64,000 nt of DNA from an uncultured Lachnospiraceae bacterium (GCA_902761225.1 CACWJQ010000003.1:22900-86899); one strand, 5' to 3'; shown: positions 46,051-56,619, counted from the first letter of the stretch. The notes: generated from the letters alone by a model not told the origin. Translations and numbers: made by a program.

Positions 46051-47184
46051 ATGGACAAATTCAGAAACAATCTGCTTCATACTCCGGACGGAGTAAGAGA
46101 CATATACGGTAGGGAGTATGAGAATATCAAATATGTAAGAAAGACCATCGCTGATGTGATCTCTTCATATGGATATACCGATATCCAGACACCTTCCTTC
46201 GAATATTTTGATGTCTTTTCCAAGGAAGTGGGAACGATCCCATCGAGAGAGCTATATAAATTCTTCGACAAGGAGAATGAAACCCTGGCACTGAGACCGG
46301 ATTTCACCCCTTCAATCGCAAGATGCGCAGCCAAGTATTTTATGGATGAGACCAATGTTCTCAGGTTCTCTTACATCGGTTCAACCTTTCAGAACATTTC
46401 ATCACTTCAGGGAAAATACTCGGAAGTCACTCAGGAAGGTGCAGAGCTGATAGGGGATGAGACGGTATACGGTGATGCAGAGATGGTATCGCTCCTCATC
46501 GAATGTCTGCTTAAAACAGGGCTTGAGAACTTCAGGATCTCCATTGGCGAGGTTGACTATTTCAAGGGCCTTTGCCGGGAAGCAGATCTTTCCTTTGAAG
46601 ATGAGCATGAACTGAGAGATTACATATCATCCAAGAATCCCATCGCAGCATCCAAGCTCCTTGAATCACTTGACATAAGCTCGGAGATGAAGGATAAGCT
46701 GCTGATGATAACGGATACTTTTGCAGATCACAGTATGCTTTCCGAGATTGCAGCAAATGCAGGGAATGAACTTTCTGCAAAGGCCATCGAAAGACTAAGC
46801 CGTCTGTACGATCTGCTCAAGATAAGAGGATATGATAAGTACGTGGCATTTGATCTCGGAATGCTTTCAAAGTATCAGTATTATACAGGGATCGTCTTCA
46901 AGGCATTTGCCCTTGGCAGCGGATCATCCATCGCAACCGGCGGAAGATACGATACACTGCTTTCGTATTTTGGCAAGAATGCTCCCGCTGTAGGATTTGT
47001 CATCCTGCCTGACGAAGTGGAGAAGCTCCTTGAAAGACAGGGAATCGAATTCCCCGGAGAAGAGACCATATCAGAGATCTTCTTTGACCCCAATGACCCC
47101 GGAAAATATGAAATGGCACTTGAGATGGCCGATAACATCCGTAAACGTGGTGGAAGAGCTGTTCTCAAAGCGGAGGAAGTATGA
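46051..47184 (+). CDS. hisZ: ATP phosphoribosyltransferase regulatory subunit
   Basis: 377 residues. A histidyl-tRNA synthetase-like protein without aminoacylation activity that pairs with short HisG to form the first, feedback-inhibited enzyme of histidine synthesis. Synthetase-like motifs: TPDGVRDIYGREYENI at the start, TPSFEYFDVF, ALRPDFTPSIARCA and YYTGIVFKAFA. It lacks the C-terminal anticodon-binding domain of a true HisRS. Its stop overlaps the hisG start (ATGA). An AAGAGG ribosome site precedes the ATG. Confidence 0.93.
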   Translation: MDKFRNNLLHTPDGVRDIYGREYENIKYVRKTIADVISSYGYTDIQTPSFEYFDVFSKEVGTIPSRELYKFFDKENETLALRPDFTPSIARCAAKYFMDETNVLRFSYIGSTFQNISSLQGKYSEVTQEGAELIGDETVYGDAEMVSLLIECLLKTGLENFRISIGEVDYFKGLCREADLSFEDEHELRDYISSKNPIAASKLLESLDISSEMKDKLLMITDTFADHSMLSEIAANAGNELSAKAIERLSRLYDLLKIRGYDKYVAFDLGMLSKYQYYTGIVFKAFALGSGSSIATGGRYDTLLSYFGKNAPAVGFVILPDEVEKLLERQGIEFPGEETISEIFFDPNDPGKYEMALEMADNIRKRGGRAVLKAEEV

Positions 47185-47828
47185 ATACCTATGATGATTA
47201 TCTGACGTTTGCTCTCGGAAAGGGCAGACTTTCCAATAAGACAATGGATCTTCTCGAACAGATCGGTATCACCTGTGATGAGATGAAGGATCCCTCATCA
47301 AGAAAGCTTATCTTCACCAATGAAGAGCATAAGATGAGATTCTTCCTTGCAAAGGGTCCCGATGTTCCGACTTATGTTGAATACGGTGCAGCCGATATCG
47401 GTGTGGTAGGAAGGGATACGATCCTTGAAGAGAACAGGAATGTATACGAGGTTCTGGATCTTGGATTCGGAAAATGCAGGATGTGTGTATGCGGTCCCCA
47501 AAGCAGCGCAGAAAAGCTCCTGCATCATGAGAGGATCAGAGTGGCAAGTAAATATCCCGTCATTGCCAGGGAGTACTTTAACAACCAGAAGAACCAGACT
47601 GTTGATATCATCAAGCTGAACGGATCTGTAGAGCTTGGTCCCATAGTCGGCCTTGCAGATGTTATCGTTGATATTGTAGAAACAGGCTCCACCCTTAAGG
47701 AAAACGGCCTGGCTGTTTTAGAGGAGATCGTACCTCTTTCAGCAAGGATGATAGTCAACCCTGTCAGCATGCAGCTTAAGAATGAACGTATCAGAGAACT
47801 GGTACTTAAGCTCAAGGAACTCATCTGA
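47181..47828 (+). CDS. hisG: ATP phosphoribosyltransferase, short form
   Basis: 215 residues, the short form without the C-terminal ACT-like regulatory domain, which explains the need for HisZ next door. It joins ATP and PRPP. Motifs: LTFALGKGRLSNKTMDLL, VEYGAADIGVVGRDTILE and the PRPP loop IVDIVETGSTLKENGL. hisD follows after 44 bp. Confidence 0.95.
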   Translation: MNTYDDYLTFALGKGRLSNKTMDLLEQIGITCDEMKDPSSRKLIFTNEEHKMRFFLAKGPDVPTYVEYGAADIGVVGRDTILEENRNVYEVLDLGFGKCRMCVCGPQSSAEKLLHHERIRVASKYPVIAREYFNNQKNQTVDIIKLNGSVELGPIVGLADVIVDIVETGSTLKENGLAVLEEIVPLSARMIVNPVSMQLKNERIRELVLKLKELI

Positions 47829-47872
47829 CAGTACATGTTATAGATCAGCGTAAAAACGCGAAAGGATAGAAA

Positions 47873-49162
47873 ATGAAAATAGTAAAGCTTTCACCTGAAT
47901 CAATTCAGGAAATTACCGGATCACTGCTTAAGAGATCCCCTTCGCAGTATACCGAATACGAAGATACTGTAAATGATATTCTTAAGAATATCAGAGAAAA
48001 CCGTGATAAAGCACTTTTTGAATACACCTCCAAATTCGACGGATTCACCCTTACTCCCGATAATATCAGGGTTACAAAGTCCGAGATCGAAGAAGCTTAT
48101 ACAAAGCTTGATCCGGAGTATATAGAGGTTATCAGGAAAGCTGCCGCCAATATAAGTGATTTCCACAAAAAGCAGCTCCGCAACAGCTGGTTCGAGACCA
48201 AGCCGGACGGAAGTCTTCTTGGAATGAAGATAACTGCTATCGAAAAGCTGGGTGTCTATGTCCCGGGCGGAAAGGCAGCATATCCTTCATCCGTTCTCAT
48301 GAACATCATTCCCGCAAAGGTTGCCGGAGTTGACCGCATAATCATGTGCACCCCTCCCGGCAAAACAGGAGTCATAGATCCGGGAACCCTCGTTGCAGCA
48401 GATATCGCAGGAGCCGATGAGATCTACAGGGCAGGAGGAGCTCAGGCTATCGGATCGATGGCTTTTGGAACGGAGAGCATCCCTAAGGTAGATAAGATAA
48501 CAGGCCCCGGCAATATATTCGTAGCTCTTGCCAAAAAGGCTGTCTACGGATTTGTAAGCATCGATTCCATAGCAGGTCCCTCCGAGGTTATGGTACTTGC
48601 TGACGAGACCGCCAATCCCCGTTATGTTGCAGCCGATCTCTTAAGCCAGGCAGAACACGATGAACTTGCAAGTGCCATACTCGTCACCACGGATGAGAAG
48701 CTTGCAGATGCCGTTAATGCACAGATAGAGGAGTTCCTTAAAACACTTTCACGTGCAGAGATAATCCGTAAGTCACTTGATAATTACGGATATATCCTTA
48801 TCGCATCCGATCTTGATGAAGCAATAGATACGGTTAATTCCATAGCATCGGAACACCTTGAGATCCTTACAAAGAATCCTTTTGAGACCATGTCCAGAGT
48901 AAGAAATGCAGGAGCTATTTTCCTTGGTGAGTATTCATCAGAGCCTCTCGGTGATTATTTTGCAGGCCCCAATCACATTCTTCCCACAAATGGAACCGCA
49001 AGATTTTTCAGTCCTGTTAATGTTGATGATTTCATTAAGAAGAGCTCTGTTATATACTATACCAAGGAAGCTCTCACAAGAGATCACGAAGCAATCGAGC
49101 TTTTTGCGAAGAACGAAGGACTTACCGCTCACGCAAACAGCATACACGTCAGATTTGAATAA
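47873..49162 (+). CDS. hisD: Histidinol dehydrogenase
   Basis: 429 residues. Oxidises histidinol to histidine in two NAD-dependent steps with zinc. Motifs: GVYVPGGKAAYPSSVLMN, DEIYRAGGAQAIGSMAFGT, DKITGPGNIFVALAKK, IAGPSEVMVLAD and SQAEHDELASA (zinc-binding Gln/His), and the GPNHILPTNGTARF segment. Full length. An AAGG ribosome site precedes the ATG. Confidence 0.96.
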   Translation: MKIVKLSPESIQEITGSLLKRSPSQYTEYEDTVNDILKNIRENRDKALFEYTSKFDGFTLTPDNIRVTKSEIEEAYTKLDPEYIEVIRKAAANISDFHKKQLRNSWFETKPDGSLLGMKITAIEKLGVYVPGGKAAYPSSVLMNIIPAKVAGVDRIIMCTPPGKTGVIDPGTLVAADIAGADEIYRAGGAQAIGSMAFGTESIPKVDKITGPGNIFVALAKKAVYGFVSIDSIAGPSEVMVLADETANPRYVAADLLSQAEHDELASAILVTTDEKLADAVNAQIEEFLKTLSRAEIIRKSLDNYGYILIASDLDEAIDTVNSIASEHLEILTKNPFETMSRVRNAGAIFLGEYSSEPLGDYFAGPNHILPTNGTARFFSPVNVDDFIKKSSVIYYTKEALTRDHEAIELFAKNEGLTAHANSIHVRFE

Positions 49163-49173
49163 AGGAGCATAAA

Positions 49174-49800
49174 ATGGCAGTATCCAGGAAAAAAACAACC
49201 GGCGCTGCAGGCAGCAAAAGAACCGCTGCGGTTGCCAGAAAAACCGGAGAGACCGATATCAGGATCAGGCTGGATATAGACGGTACCGGAAAAAGCAATA
49301 TCAATACCGGAATAGGCTTTTTCGACCACATGCTTTCAGCATTTTCCAAACACGGATTCTTCGACCTTGAGTGCGCAGTAAAGGGAGATCTGTATGTTGA
49401 CGGACATCACAGCGTTGAAGACTGCGGGATAGTTCTCGGAGAAGCCATTAAAAAGGCGGTCGGAGAGAAGAAGGGCATAAACAGATACGGTTACTTTATC
49501 CTTCCCATGGATGAGGTTCTTGTCCTTTGCAGCCTTGATCTTTGCGACAGACCATTCCTCGGTTTTGAATATGAATATAAGGTTCCCATGATAGGAGAAC
49601 TCGATACCGAACTTGTCAGGGAATTCTTCTATGCCGTCAGTTACTCAGCCGGCATGAACCTGCACTTTAAGGTACTTTCAGACGGCAATGCACACCATGT
49701 CACAGAAGCGATGTTCAAGGCTTTTGCCAAGGCTCTGGATATGGCTACAAGTACCGACAGACGTATTGACGGAGTGCTTTCAACGAAAGGAGCTCTTTGA
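49174..49800 (+). CDS. hisB: Imidazoleglycerol-phosphate dehydratase
   Basis: 208 residues, monofunctional. It dehydrates IGP using a manganese cluster bound by His-rich motifs: [27 protein letters not shown] and later [19 protein letters not shown]. About 25 Lys/Ala/Thr-rich residues precede the conserved start ([13 protein letters not shown]), a slightly longer N-terminus than usual. GGAG precedes the ATG. Its TGA overlaps the next ATG by one base (TGATG). Confidence 0.94.
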   Translation: MAVSRKKTTGAAGSKRTAAVARKTGETDIRIRLDIDGTGKSNINTGIGFFDHMLSAFSKHGFFDLECAVKGDLYVDGHHSVEDCGIVLGEAIKKAVGEKKGINRYGYFILPMDEVLVLCSLDLCDRPFLGFEYEYKVPMIGELDTELVREFFYAVSYSAGMNLHFKVLSDGNAHHVTEAMFKAFAKALDMATSTDRRIDGVLSTKGAL

Positions 49801-51173
49801 TGTTCGCCAGAAAATTCTTACCCTGCATATATCTTAAGAACGGAAGTGCAATAACATCCGAAGAAGATGAGACCATAATCGAAGCAGATGCCTATTCCCT
49901 TGCAATGAAATTCTGCAGGGACGGAGCGGATGGCATCATTATATATGACCTGTCTGCCGGCATGGGGGACATAGCCCACGAAGAAGCGCTCAGGATCATC
50001 AGGGCGATATGCGGGGACAGCGAGGTGCCTGTATACGCAGGCGGTAATATCAGGAGACTTGAAGATGTCAAGAAACTGATATATGCGGGATGTTCCAAGG
50101 TCATCCTCGATTATGACGAGGATGTCAATATTCTGCTCACCTCAGCAGCTTCAGGCAGGTTCGGAAGGGACAAGATAGTTGCAGCCGTATCATATCCCCA
50201 GACCGTTATAAGGAATATCGAATCCCTTGACAGAAGCCTTCTTATAGGAACTGATACGAATTACCATTCGGGCGATAAGCGTGATACCGGCAAGATCAGC
50301 GGTATCGCAGAGGAATATGTATCGGAGATACTTCTTAAGAACATTCATGCTCTTGACCTTATCGAAGCCGAGATAAAGCTTCCCATCATTATAAGTGCAG
50401 GGGATCTTGCTCTTAATAAGATCATCGATTTTCTCAAGAAGGATACCGTTTCCGGTGTCACCGGCAATGTGATCTCGCTTAATTCAGCGGAGATCTCATC
50501 CATCAAAAAGATCGCATCGGAAAATGGCATATCGGTAAGAAAACTTGAGAGTAAGTTAAAGTGGTCCGAACTTAAAAAGGGCCCCAATGATCTTATTCCC
50601 GTCATAGTCCAGGATTACAAGAATGATGAAGTACTGATGCTTGCTTACATGAATGAGGAAGCATTCCTTAACACCATCTCCACAGGCATGATGACCTATT
50701 ATTCAAGAAGCCGTGAAGAGCAGTGGGTCAAGGGTGAGACAAGCGGACATTATCAGTATGTTAAGAGTCTTACCGCCGATTGTGACAAGGATACCATCCT
50801 TGCCAGAGTATCACAGGTGGGAGTTGCCTGTCACACAGGTGCAAGAAGCTGCTTCTTTAACGAGATCACCGGAACAGAGGAAGAGCAAAATGCCAACCCC
50901 AATCAGGTATTCGAGAAAGTCTATGGTGTGATCATGGACAGAAAGCAGCATCCCAAGGAAGGCTCCTATACCAATTACCTCTTTGACAAGGGCCTGGATA
51001 AGATACTGAAGAAATTCGGTGAGGAAGCTATTGAAACCGTCATTGCCTCCAAGAATTCCGATAAGCATGAGATAGTTTACGAGATAAGCGATCTTCTTTA
51101 CCATATGATGGTTCTCATGGCTGAGAAGGATATCACATGGGATGAAGTCACAAGAGAACTGGCGGACAGATAA
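49800..51173 (+). CDS. hisIE: HisIE with an N-terminal catalytically dead HisF-like barrel
   Basis: 457 residues from the ATG at 49800 (AAAGGAG before it; an upstream TTG at 49797 is less likely). Residues about 1-245 follow the HisF/HisA barrel pattern ([32 protein letters not shown]), but the first catalytic Asp of HisF (CLDV, residue 11) is Tyr11, and the second (VAIDA, about 130) is Ser131. Residues about 255-355 are HisI, phosphoribosyl-AMP cyclohydrolase, with metal ligands in [17 protein letters not shown] and [11 protein letters not shown]. Residues about 355-457 are HisE, phosphoribosyl-ATP pyrophosphatase ([15 protein letters not shown]). The overlap with the next gene is TAATG. Confidence 0.9.
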   Translation: MFARKFLPCIYLKNGSAITSEEDETIIEADAYSLAMKFCRDGADGIIIYDLSAGMGDIAHEEALRIIRAICGDSEVPVYAGGNIRRLEDVKKLIYAGCSKVILDYDEDVNILLTSAASGRFGRDKIVAAVSYPQTVIRNIESLDRSLLIGTDTNYHSGDKRDTGKISGIAEEYVSEILLKNIHALDLIEAEIKLPIIISAGDLALNKIIDFLKKDTVSGVTGNVISLNSAEISSIKKIASENGISVRKLESKLKWSELKKGPNDLIPVIVQDYKNDEVLMLAYMNEEAFLNTISTGMMTYYSRSREEQWVKGETSGHYQYVKSLTADCDKDTILARVSQVGVACHTGARSCFFNEITGTEEEQNANPNQVFEKVYGVIMDRKQHPKEGSYTNYLFDKGLDKILKKFGEEAIETVIASKNSDKHEIVYEISDLLYHMMVLMAEKDITWDEVTRELADR

Positions 51174-53050
51174 TGAACCGGGACGGATTATTTTTATCCA
51201 ACGACATACTGATGTCGGTGGAAAAACCTGAAAGATATATCGGACACGAAGTTAATTCATGCATAAAGGACCCTGAAGATATCAGGGTCCGCTTTGTAAT
51301 GTGTTTTCCTGATGTATATGAGATAGGTATGAGCCATCTGGGGATCCAGATCCTTTACGATATGTTCAACTCATTCCCGGATGTATGGTGTGAACGAGTA
51401 TATTCTCCGTGGGTTGATCTGGACAGGATAATGAGAGAGAAGAACATCCCTCTATTCTCGCTTGAATCCCAGAGACCTGTGCGTGAAGCCGATTTCTTAG
51501 GTATAACCATCCAGTATGAGATGTGCTATACGAACATTCTCCAGATACTCGATCTTTCCCACATACCTCTTACAGCCACGGAAAGAACCTGGGACGATCC
51601 CATCGTAATCGGTGGGGGACCATGCTCCTACAACCCCGAACCCATAGCGGAGTTTTTTGATATTTTTTACATTGGCGAGGGAGAGACAAGATACAGAGAG
51701 CTTTTAGACCTTTATGAAGAATCAAGAGATGCCGGTATTTCAAGAGAAGAGTTCCTCTATAAGGTATCTCAGATTCCGGGACTTTATGTGCCTTCACTTT
51801 ATGATGTCCAATATAACGATGATCTTACGATAAAAAGCTTTACTCCTGTACGTGAAGGAGTACCCGCTAAGATCAAAAAAGAAGTGGTAAAGGATCTTGA
51901 TGACACATATTATCCCAAGAGTCCTGTAGTCCCCTATATCCGTTGTGTACAGGACAGAGTGGTTCTTGAGATAATGAGAGGCTGCATAAGAGGATGCAGA
52001 TTCTGTCAGGCAGGAGAGCTTTACAGACCGGTTAGGGAAAGAAGCGTTGACAGGCTGCTTGAAACAGTTTATCAGATGCTTGATTCAACAGGTTATGAAG
52101 AGGTATCTCTTTCATCACTTTCTTCCAGCGATTATACACATCTTCCCGAGCTTCTTGATAAGCTGATAGTTGAATGTGAAAAGAGAAAAGTCAATATCAC
52201 CTTACCGTCCCTCAGGATCGATGCTTTCTCCCTTGATGTAATGAACAAAGTCGAAGACATCAAGAAGACATCGGTTACCTTTGCTCCGGAAGCGGGCTCC
52301 CAGAGACTCAGGGACGTTATAAACAAGGGCCTTACCGAAGAAGATATCCTGTCAGGCTCGGCACAGGCCATAAAGGGCGGATGGACCAAGTTCAAATTCT
52401 ATTTTATGCTGGGACATCCTTTTGAAACAGACGAGGATATAGAAGGGATAGGAGATCTCGCCAATAAGGTTGCTGCTGAATTCTTCGAACTTGTTCCCAG
52501 AGACCAGCGCAAGAACGGTCCCATATCCATAACCGTAAGTACATCGTTTTTTGTTCCCAAGCCATTTACAGCTTTCCAGTGGGCACCACAGTGTACACAG
52601 GATGAATTCATCAGAAAGGCCTATGTATGCCGCGGAGGCATTTCTTCCCAGCTTAACCAGAAGCGTATCCACTACAACTGGCACGATGCTGACACAAGTG
52701 TCATTGAGGCTCTTCTTGCAAGAGGAGACCGGAAGGTTGCGGATGTAATAAAGCGTGTATATGAAAAGGGCGGTATCTACGATGCATGGTCCGATTATTA
52801 TTCACATGCAAGATGGATCGAAGCACTTGATGAATGCGGACTGAGTCTTGATTTCTATGCTTACAGGGAAAGAAGCGAAAGTGAGATATTCCCCTGGGAT
52901 TTCATAGATATCGGAGTCAGCAAGAGATTCCTTTATAACGAATATACAAAGGCAAAGCAGGGTATCATAACCCAGAACTGCCGTGCAAAGTGTAACGGAT
53001 GCGGTGCTGCGGTTTTCGATGCGGGAATCTGTCCACATGCAGCCATATGA
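51173..53050 (+). CDS. TIGR03960-family radical SAM protein
   Basis: 625 residues. The N-terminal part resembles B12-binding radical SAM proteins (FPDVYEIGMSHLGIQILYDM). The radical SAM core has Cys271-x3-Cys275-x2-Cys278 (RGCIRGCRFCQAG), the [4Fe-4S] site that generates the 5'-deoxyadenosyl radical. The C-terminus has a second cysteine cluster (NCRAKCNGCG, GICPH). In most Clostridia it is next to, or fused with, the TIGR03936/DUF2344 gene; here that gene is 4.5 kb away. The start overlaps the hisIE stop, so it is translated from the his message. The reaction is not known. Confidence 0.9.
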   Translation: MNRDGLFLSNDILMSVEKPERYIGHEVNSCIKDPEDIRVRFVMCFPDVYEIGMSHLGIQILYDMFNSFPDVWCERVYSPWVDLDRIMREKNIPLFSLESQRPVREADFLGITIQYEMCYTNILQILDLSHIPLTATERTWDDPIVIGGGPCSYNPEPIAEFFDIFYIGEGETRYRELLDLYEESRDAGISREEFLYKVSQIPGLYVPSLYDVQYNDDLTIKSFTPVREGVPAKIKKEVVKDLDDTYYPKSPVVPYIRCVQDRVVLEIMRGCIRGCRFCQAGELYRPVRERSVDRLLETVYQMLDSTGYEEVSLSSLSSSDYTHLPELLDKLIVECEKRKVNITLPSLRIDAFSLDVMNKVEDIKKTSVTFAPEAGSQRLRDVINKGLTEEDILSGSAQAIKGGWTKFKFYFMLGHPFETDEDIEGIGDLANKVAAEFFELVPRDQRKNGPISITVSTSFFVPKPFTAFQWAPQCTQDEFIRKAYVCRGGISSQLNQKRIHYNWHDADTSVIEALLARGDRKVADVIKRVYEKGGIYDAWSDYYSHARWIEALDECGLSLDFYAYRERSESEIFPWDFIDIGVSKRFLYNEYTKAKQGIITQNCRAKCNGCGAAVFDAGICPHAAI

Positions 53051-53064
53051 TGACGGAGGTTAAA

Positions 53065-53865
53065 ATGGACGACAAGATCAAGATACTTCTTACCGGCAAA
53101 CACAATGTCATAATAAATGATTTCTTTACACATCTTTCCGACGATTTTGACATGCTCACCACGTCCTTTATTTATGCTGACATAGTCAAGCATATCGAAC
53201 TGTTTCATCCGGATATATTTATCATCTGTCTGAACGGTGAGAAGAGTGATGAGCTTAACATCCTGACTGAGCTTAAGAGAATGCTCACAAGGGAAGCGGT
53301 AACTGTTTTTATCGTCGGGTCCCATGAAGACTGCCAGCTCTTCAATGATACCGTGATCTATCTTGCTGAAGAATCCTTCGAAAAGCCCATTTCCATAGAC
53401 AGGATAAAGCAGGGCATTCTGAAATATATGAGAAACAGGGAAAACAAACTCGCGGAAGAGGCAGATCTGCAGAAAGCTCTTGACCATGTCAAGGAAAGCG
53501 AACGGCGCAAGCATATTCTCATTATCGATGACGATCCCATAATGCTCAAAGTCGTCAAGGAACACCTTCATGATAAGTATGATGTTGCAACCGCGATAAA
53601 TGCCAAGGTGGCATATAAGTTCCTTGAATCAAAGAAAACCGATATGATACTGCTGGATTATGCAATGCCTGGTGAAGACGGTCCCATGGTATACGGCAAT
53701 CTGAGACAGAGACCTGAGCTTGCCAATATTCCCATCGTATTTCTCACAGGTGTGTCTGACAAGACCAAGATAACAGCAGCACTTACCCTTAAGCCTCAGG
53801 GATATCTTCTCAAGCCTATAGATAAAGAAAGACTATTAGGTACGATAGAAAAATTTATCGGATAA
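53065..53865 (+). CDS. Response regulator: pseudo-receiver plus receiver, no output domain
   Basis: 266 residues. The ATG at 53065 is chosen because CGGAGG precedes it. The C-terminal half (about 150-266) is a full receiver: acidic Asp155-Asp157, phosphoacceptor Asp198 (LLDYAMPGEDG), Thr/Lys switch with Lys250 (LLKPID). The N-terminal half (about 5-130) has the same alternating fold (KIKILLTGK, DIFIICLN, FEKPISIDRI) but no Asp at the acceptor position, so it is a probable pseudo-receiver. There is no DNA-binding or enzymatic output domain; it may act by protein contact. The hybrid kinase begins 14 bp downstream. Confidence 0.87.
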   Translation: MDDKIKILLTGKHNVIINDFFTHLSDDFDMLTTSFIYADIVKHIELFHPDIFIICLNGEKSDELNILTELKRMLTREAVTVFIVGSHEDCQLFNDTVIYLAEESFEKPISIDRIKQGILKYMRNRENKLAEEADLQKALDHVKESERRKHILIIDDDPIMLKVVKEHLHDKYDVATAINAKVAYKFLESKKTDMILLDYAMPGEDGPMVYGNLRQRPELANIPIVFLTGVSDKTKITAALTLKPQGYLLKPIDKERLLGTIEKFIG

Positions 53866-53879
53866 AAAGGCATAAGTCT

Positions 53880-56618
53880 ATGGAACATCACATTTATCTA
53901 ACCGATCTTATCTCTTCGGATATGCTGAAGGATTATCAGGATTCCATAACCGGATACACCGGAATGGCATCCGTGATCCTTGACGATGTTCTTAATCCGG
54001 TTACAGTTCCAAGCGGATTCAAAGGTGAATTCGTGAATAAAATATCCACAGAGGCTTCCAAAGATGAGAGCATCAGAAATCTGAGAAAATGCGCGGATGA
54101 AGTACTTACCAAAAGGCGTCTTCGCAACTTTGAATCAGACCATGGTCTTGTCTTTTTTATCGTTCCCTTTATTGCCGAAAAATATGCTTCCGGTGTGCTC
54201 ATAGGAGCGTTTATTTCCGAAGAGATAAAGGACAGATCCGCAAGGGATTTCTTCAGCAATATATTTGAAGACCCGGGAAAGCTTGTTTTTCCTTCGGTAA
54301 GTATTTTTAAATATACTGTATTCTTAAATTCAATGAGCGATATCCTTACCAGAATCGCGATCAGCAGATACAGGGCTCTTAAGTCCGAAATGGATTCCTT
54401 CATTAACGCAGGTAAGCTTGAAAATAAGGCAGATCAGCTTAAAAAGACCATCAACCTCAGATCAGACTTTCTTGCCAACATGAGCCATGAGATAAGGACA
54501 CCTATGAATGCCATCCTTGGCATGACAGAGATGGCCATGAGAGAAGAGGTGACTCCTTCCGTAAGACAGTATCTGCACCAGATAAAATCAAGCGGATCTG
54601 CACTTCTTGGTATCATTAACGATGTTCTTGATTTCAGCAAGATCGATTCAGGCAAGATGGATATCATTGATGCAGAGTATGGACCTCTGTCGATCTTCTA
54701 TGATACAGCAGGAATAATATCAACAAGAATAGGCGATAAGAATATAGAACTTGTTCTCGATATAGTTCCGGATCTTCCCTGCAGACTGTCAGGCGATGCA
54801 AAACGTATAAGACAGGTGCTGATCAACCTTGCCGGCAATGCAGCCAAATTCACCAACAAGGGCCAGGTTCTTATCAGCGTGGGATACGAAGACCTTGATG
54901 CCGATAATATCAACTTTAAGGTAAGCGTACGTGATACGGGAATAGGAATCAAAAAAGAAGATCTTGGTAAGATATTCGAATCCTTCCAGCAGGTGGATTC
55001 CAAGAGAAACAGAAATGTTGAAGGAACAGGTCTTGGGCTTGCGATATGCAAGAGACTTGTGGCACTTATGAACGGGACTCTTACCGTTGAGAGCGAATAT
55101 GGAAAGGGAAGTGTTTTTTCATTTACCCTTCCACAGAAAACCGTTGACCGCACTCCTGCAATATCGGTCCACGAACCGGACAATGTCATGGCGGCAGGTT
55201 TCTTCGGAAACAGATATATCGCAAGACAGTTCTTTAAGGACACCTCAAGACTAGGTGTGTTTTCATGTGCGCTTGCACATATTTCCGATTTCGAAGATAT
55301 GCTGGATAATTATTCCGACATCATCAGCACAAGGCAGCTTTATTTTTTCTACGATACGTCACATAAATCCGCGCTTCTGGACCGGGTTATAGCAGATAAC
55401 CCCTCCATAAATTTTATTGAATTTACCGACTTTGGTTCATCAGCAAAAAGCAAAAAGAAGAATCTTCGTCTCCTTAAAAAACCGCTGTCATCAGCTCTTA
55501 TCAGCATGGCTCTCAACAAAGAAGATCTTCATAACAATATATCGGATGAGTCATTTGAATTTGATTTTATCGCTCCCGATGCACATGTACTTATTGTTGA
55601 TGACAATGAAGTTAATCTGAATATTGCGGAAGGACTTCTTGAACCCCTTAAGATGCAGATAACAAGGGCATCCGGCGGTAAGGAAGCATTGGATCTTATC
55701 AACAATAATATGTATGATCTTATCTTCATGGATCATATGATGCCTGAGATCGATGGCGTGGAGACCACAAGAGTCATCAGAAGGATGTACAAGAATTACT
55801 ATGAGGTTCCCATAATAGCTCTTACTGCAAATGTTGTTGAAGGTACCAGGGAAATGTTCCTCTCGGAGGGAATGAACGATTATGTGCCAAAGCCCATTGA
55901 AGTTCAAACCCTCGTTAATATGGTAAAAAAATGGCTTCCCATTGAGAAGATACAAAAGGCCTTCGATGTCGAGGAAATGATAGAATCCGATGATGAGCTT
56001 GATATCGATGATCTGGGAGACCTGGATACGCATGCAGCTGTCAAGCTTCTCGGCAGTGTCAGCCTTTACAGAAAATTACTTGAAGACTATCTGAAATCCA
56101 TACCTTCAAGAGCCGCCTCAATACAAAAAGCTCTTGATTCATCCGACTGGCCCGCATATACGGTTGAAGTTCATACTCTTAAGAGCCTGTCCAAACAGAT
56201 AGGCGCAGCTGAACTCGGGATCATGGCATCTGAACTGGAAAAGGCCGGCAATGACAGAAATACCGCTTTTCTCAGAGAGTATACAGAGCCTATGCTTTCA
56301 AAGTACAGACAGTATGAGACACTTCTTGAAAGAGCTCTTCATAACGGACAACCCGAAGATAATGCAGTGGACGAAAAGAATAAATCCCTGGCTGAAGCTT
56401 CCGTGATGATGAAGCTTTTCGATTCAATGAATGAAGCTCTCGGAGATCTTGATGTCGACCGGATGGAAAATGTTGTCGCAGAACTTGATAAATACAGGTT
56501 TGACGAAGAACAGAATGCACTGCTTAACAGGCTCAGAACCGAAGTTGCCAATATCGATATCGATAAATGCGACCAGATAGTTGATGAATGGAAAGCCCTT
56601 ATTCAGGGAGGTGTATAA
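53880..56618 (+). CDS. Hybrid histidine kinase: PocR sensor, HisKA/HATPase, receivers, HPt
   Basis: 912 residues, no membrane segment, so a cytosolic sensor. Residues about 5-165 look like a PocR ligand-binding domain (LTDLISSDMLKDYQDSITG, then HGLVFFIVPF). HisKA holds His203 (NMSHEIRTPMN); the ATPase has NLAGNAAKFT, DTGIGI and GTGLGLAI. About 430-560 looks like a receiver without an acceptor Asp. A full receiver follows with Asp618 (IFMDHMMPEIDG), then an HPt domain with His765 (EVHTLKSLSKQIGA). This is a complete internal phosphorelay; the response regulator before it may be the final acceptor. An AAAAGG ribosome site precedes the ATG. Confidence 0.9.
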   Translation: MEHHIYLTDLISSDMLKDYQDSITGYTGMASVILDDVLNPVTVPSGFKGEFVNKISTEASKDESIRNLRKCADEVLTKRRLRNFESDHGLVFFIVPFIAEKYASGVLIGAFISEEIKDRSARDFFSNIFEDPGKLVFPSVSIFKYTVFLNSMSDILTRIAISRYRALKSEMDSFINAGKLENKADQLKKTINLRSDFLANMSHEIRTPMNAILGMTEMAMREEVTPSVRQYLHQIKSSGSALLGIINDVLDFSKIDSGKMDIIDAEYGPLSIFYDTAGIISTRIGDKNIELVLDIVPDLPCRLSGDAKRIRQVLINLAGNAAKFTNKGQVLISVGYEDLDADNINFKVSVRDTGIGIKKEDLGKIFESFQQVDSKRNRNVEGTGLGLAICKRLVALMNGTLTVESEYGKGSVFSFTLPQKTVDRTPAISVHEPDNVMAAGFFGNRYIARQFFKDTSRLGVFSCALAHISDFEDMLDNYSDIISTRQLYFFYDTSHKSALLDRVIADNPSINFIEFTDFGSSAKSKKKNLRLLKKPLSSALISMALNKEDLHNNISDESFEFDFIAPDAHVLIVDDNEVNLNIAEGLLEPLKMQITRASGGKEALDLINNNMYDLIFMDHMMPEIDGVETTRVIRRMYKNYYEVPIIALTANVVEGTREMFLSEGMNDYVPKPIEVQTLVNMVKKWLPIEKIQKAFDVEEMIESDDELDIDDLGDLDTHAAVKLLGSVSLYRKLLEDYLKSIPSRAASIQKALDSSDWPAYTVEVHTLKSLSKQIGAAELGIMASELEKAGNDRNTAFLREYTEPMLSKYRQYETLLERALHNGQPEDNAVDEKNKSLAEASVMMKLFDSMNEALGDLDVDRMENVVAELDKYRFDEEQNALLNRLRTEVANIDIDKCDQIVDEWKALIQGGV

Positions 56619-56619
56619 A

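Noticed and set aside
53065-53865. DNA-binding output domain in the response regulator
   Set aside because: Both halves read as receiver-type folds; no winged-helix, LuxR or AraC segment fits in 266 residues.
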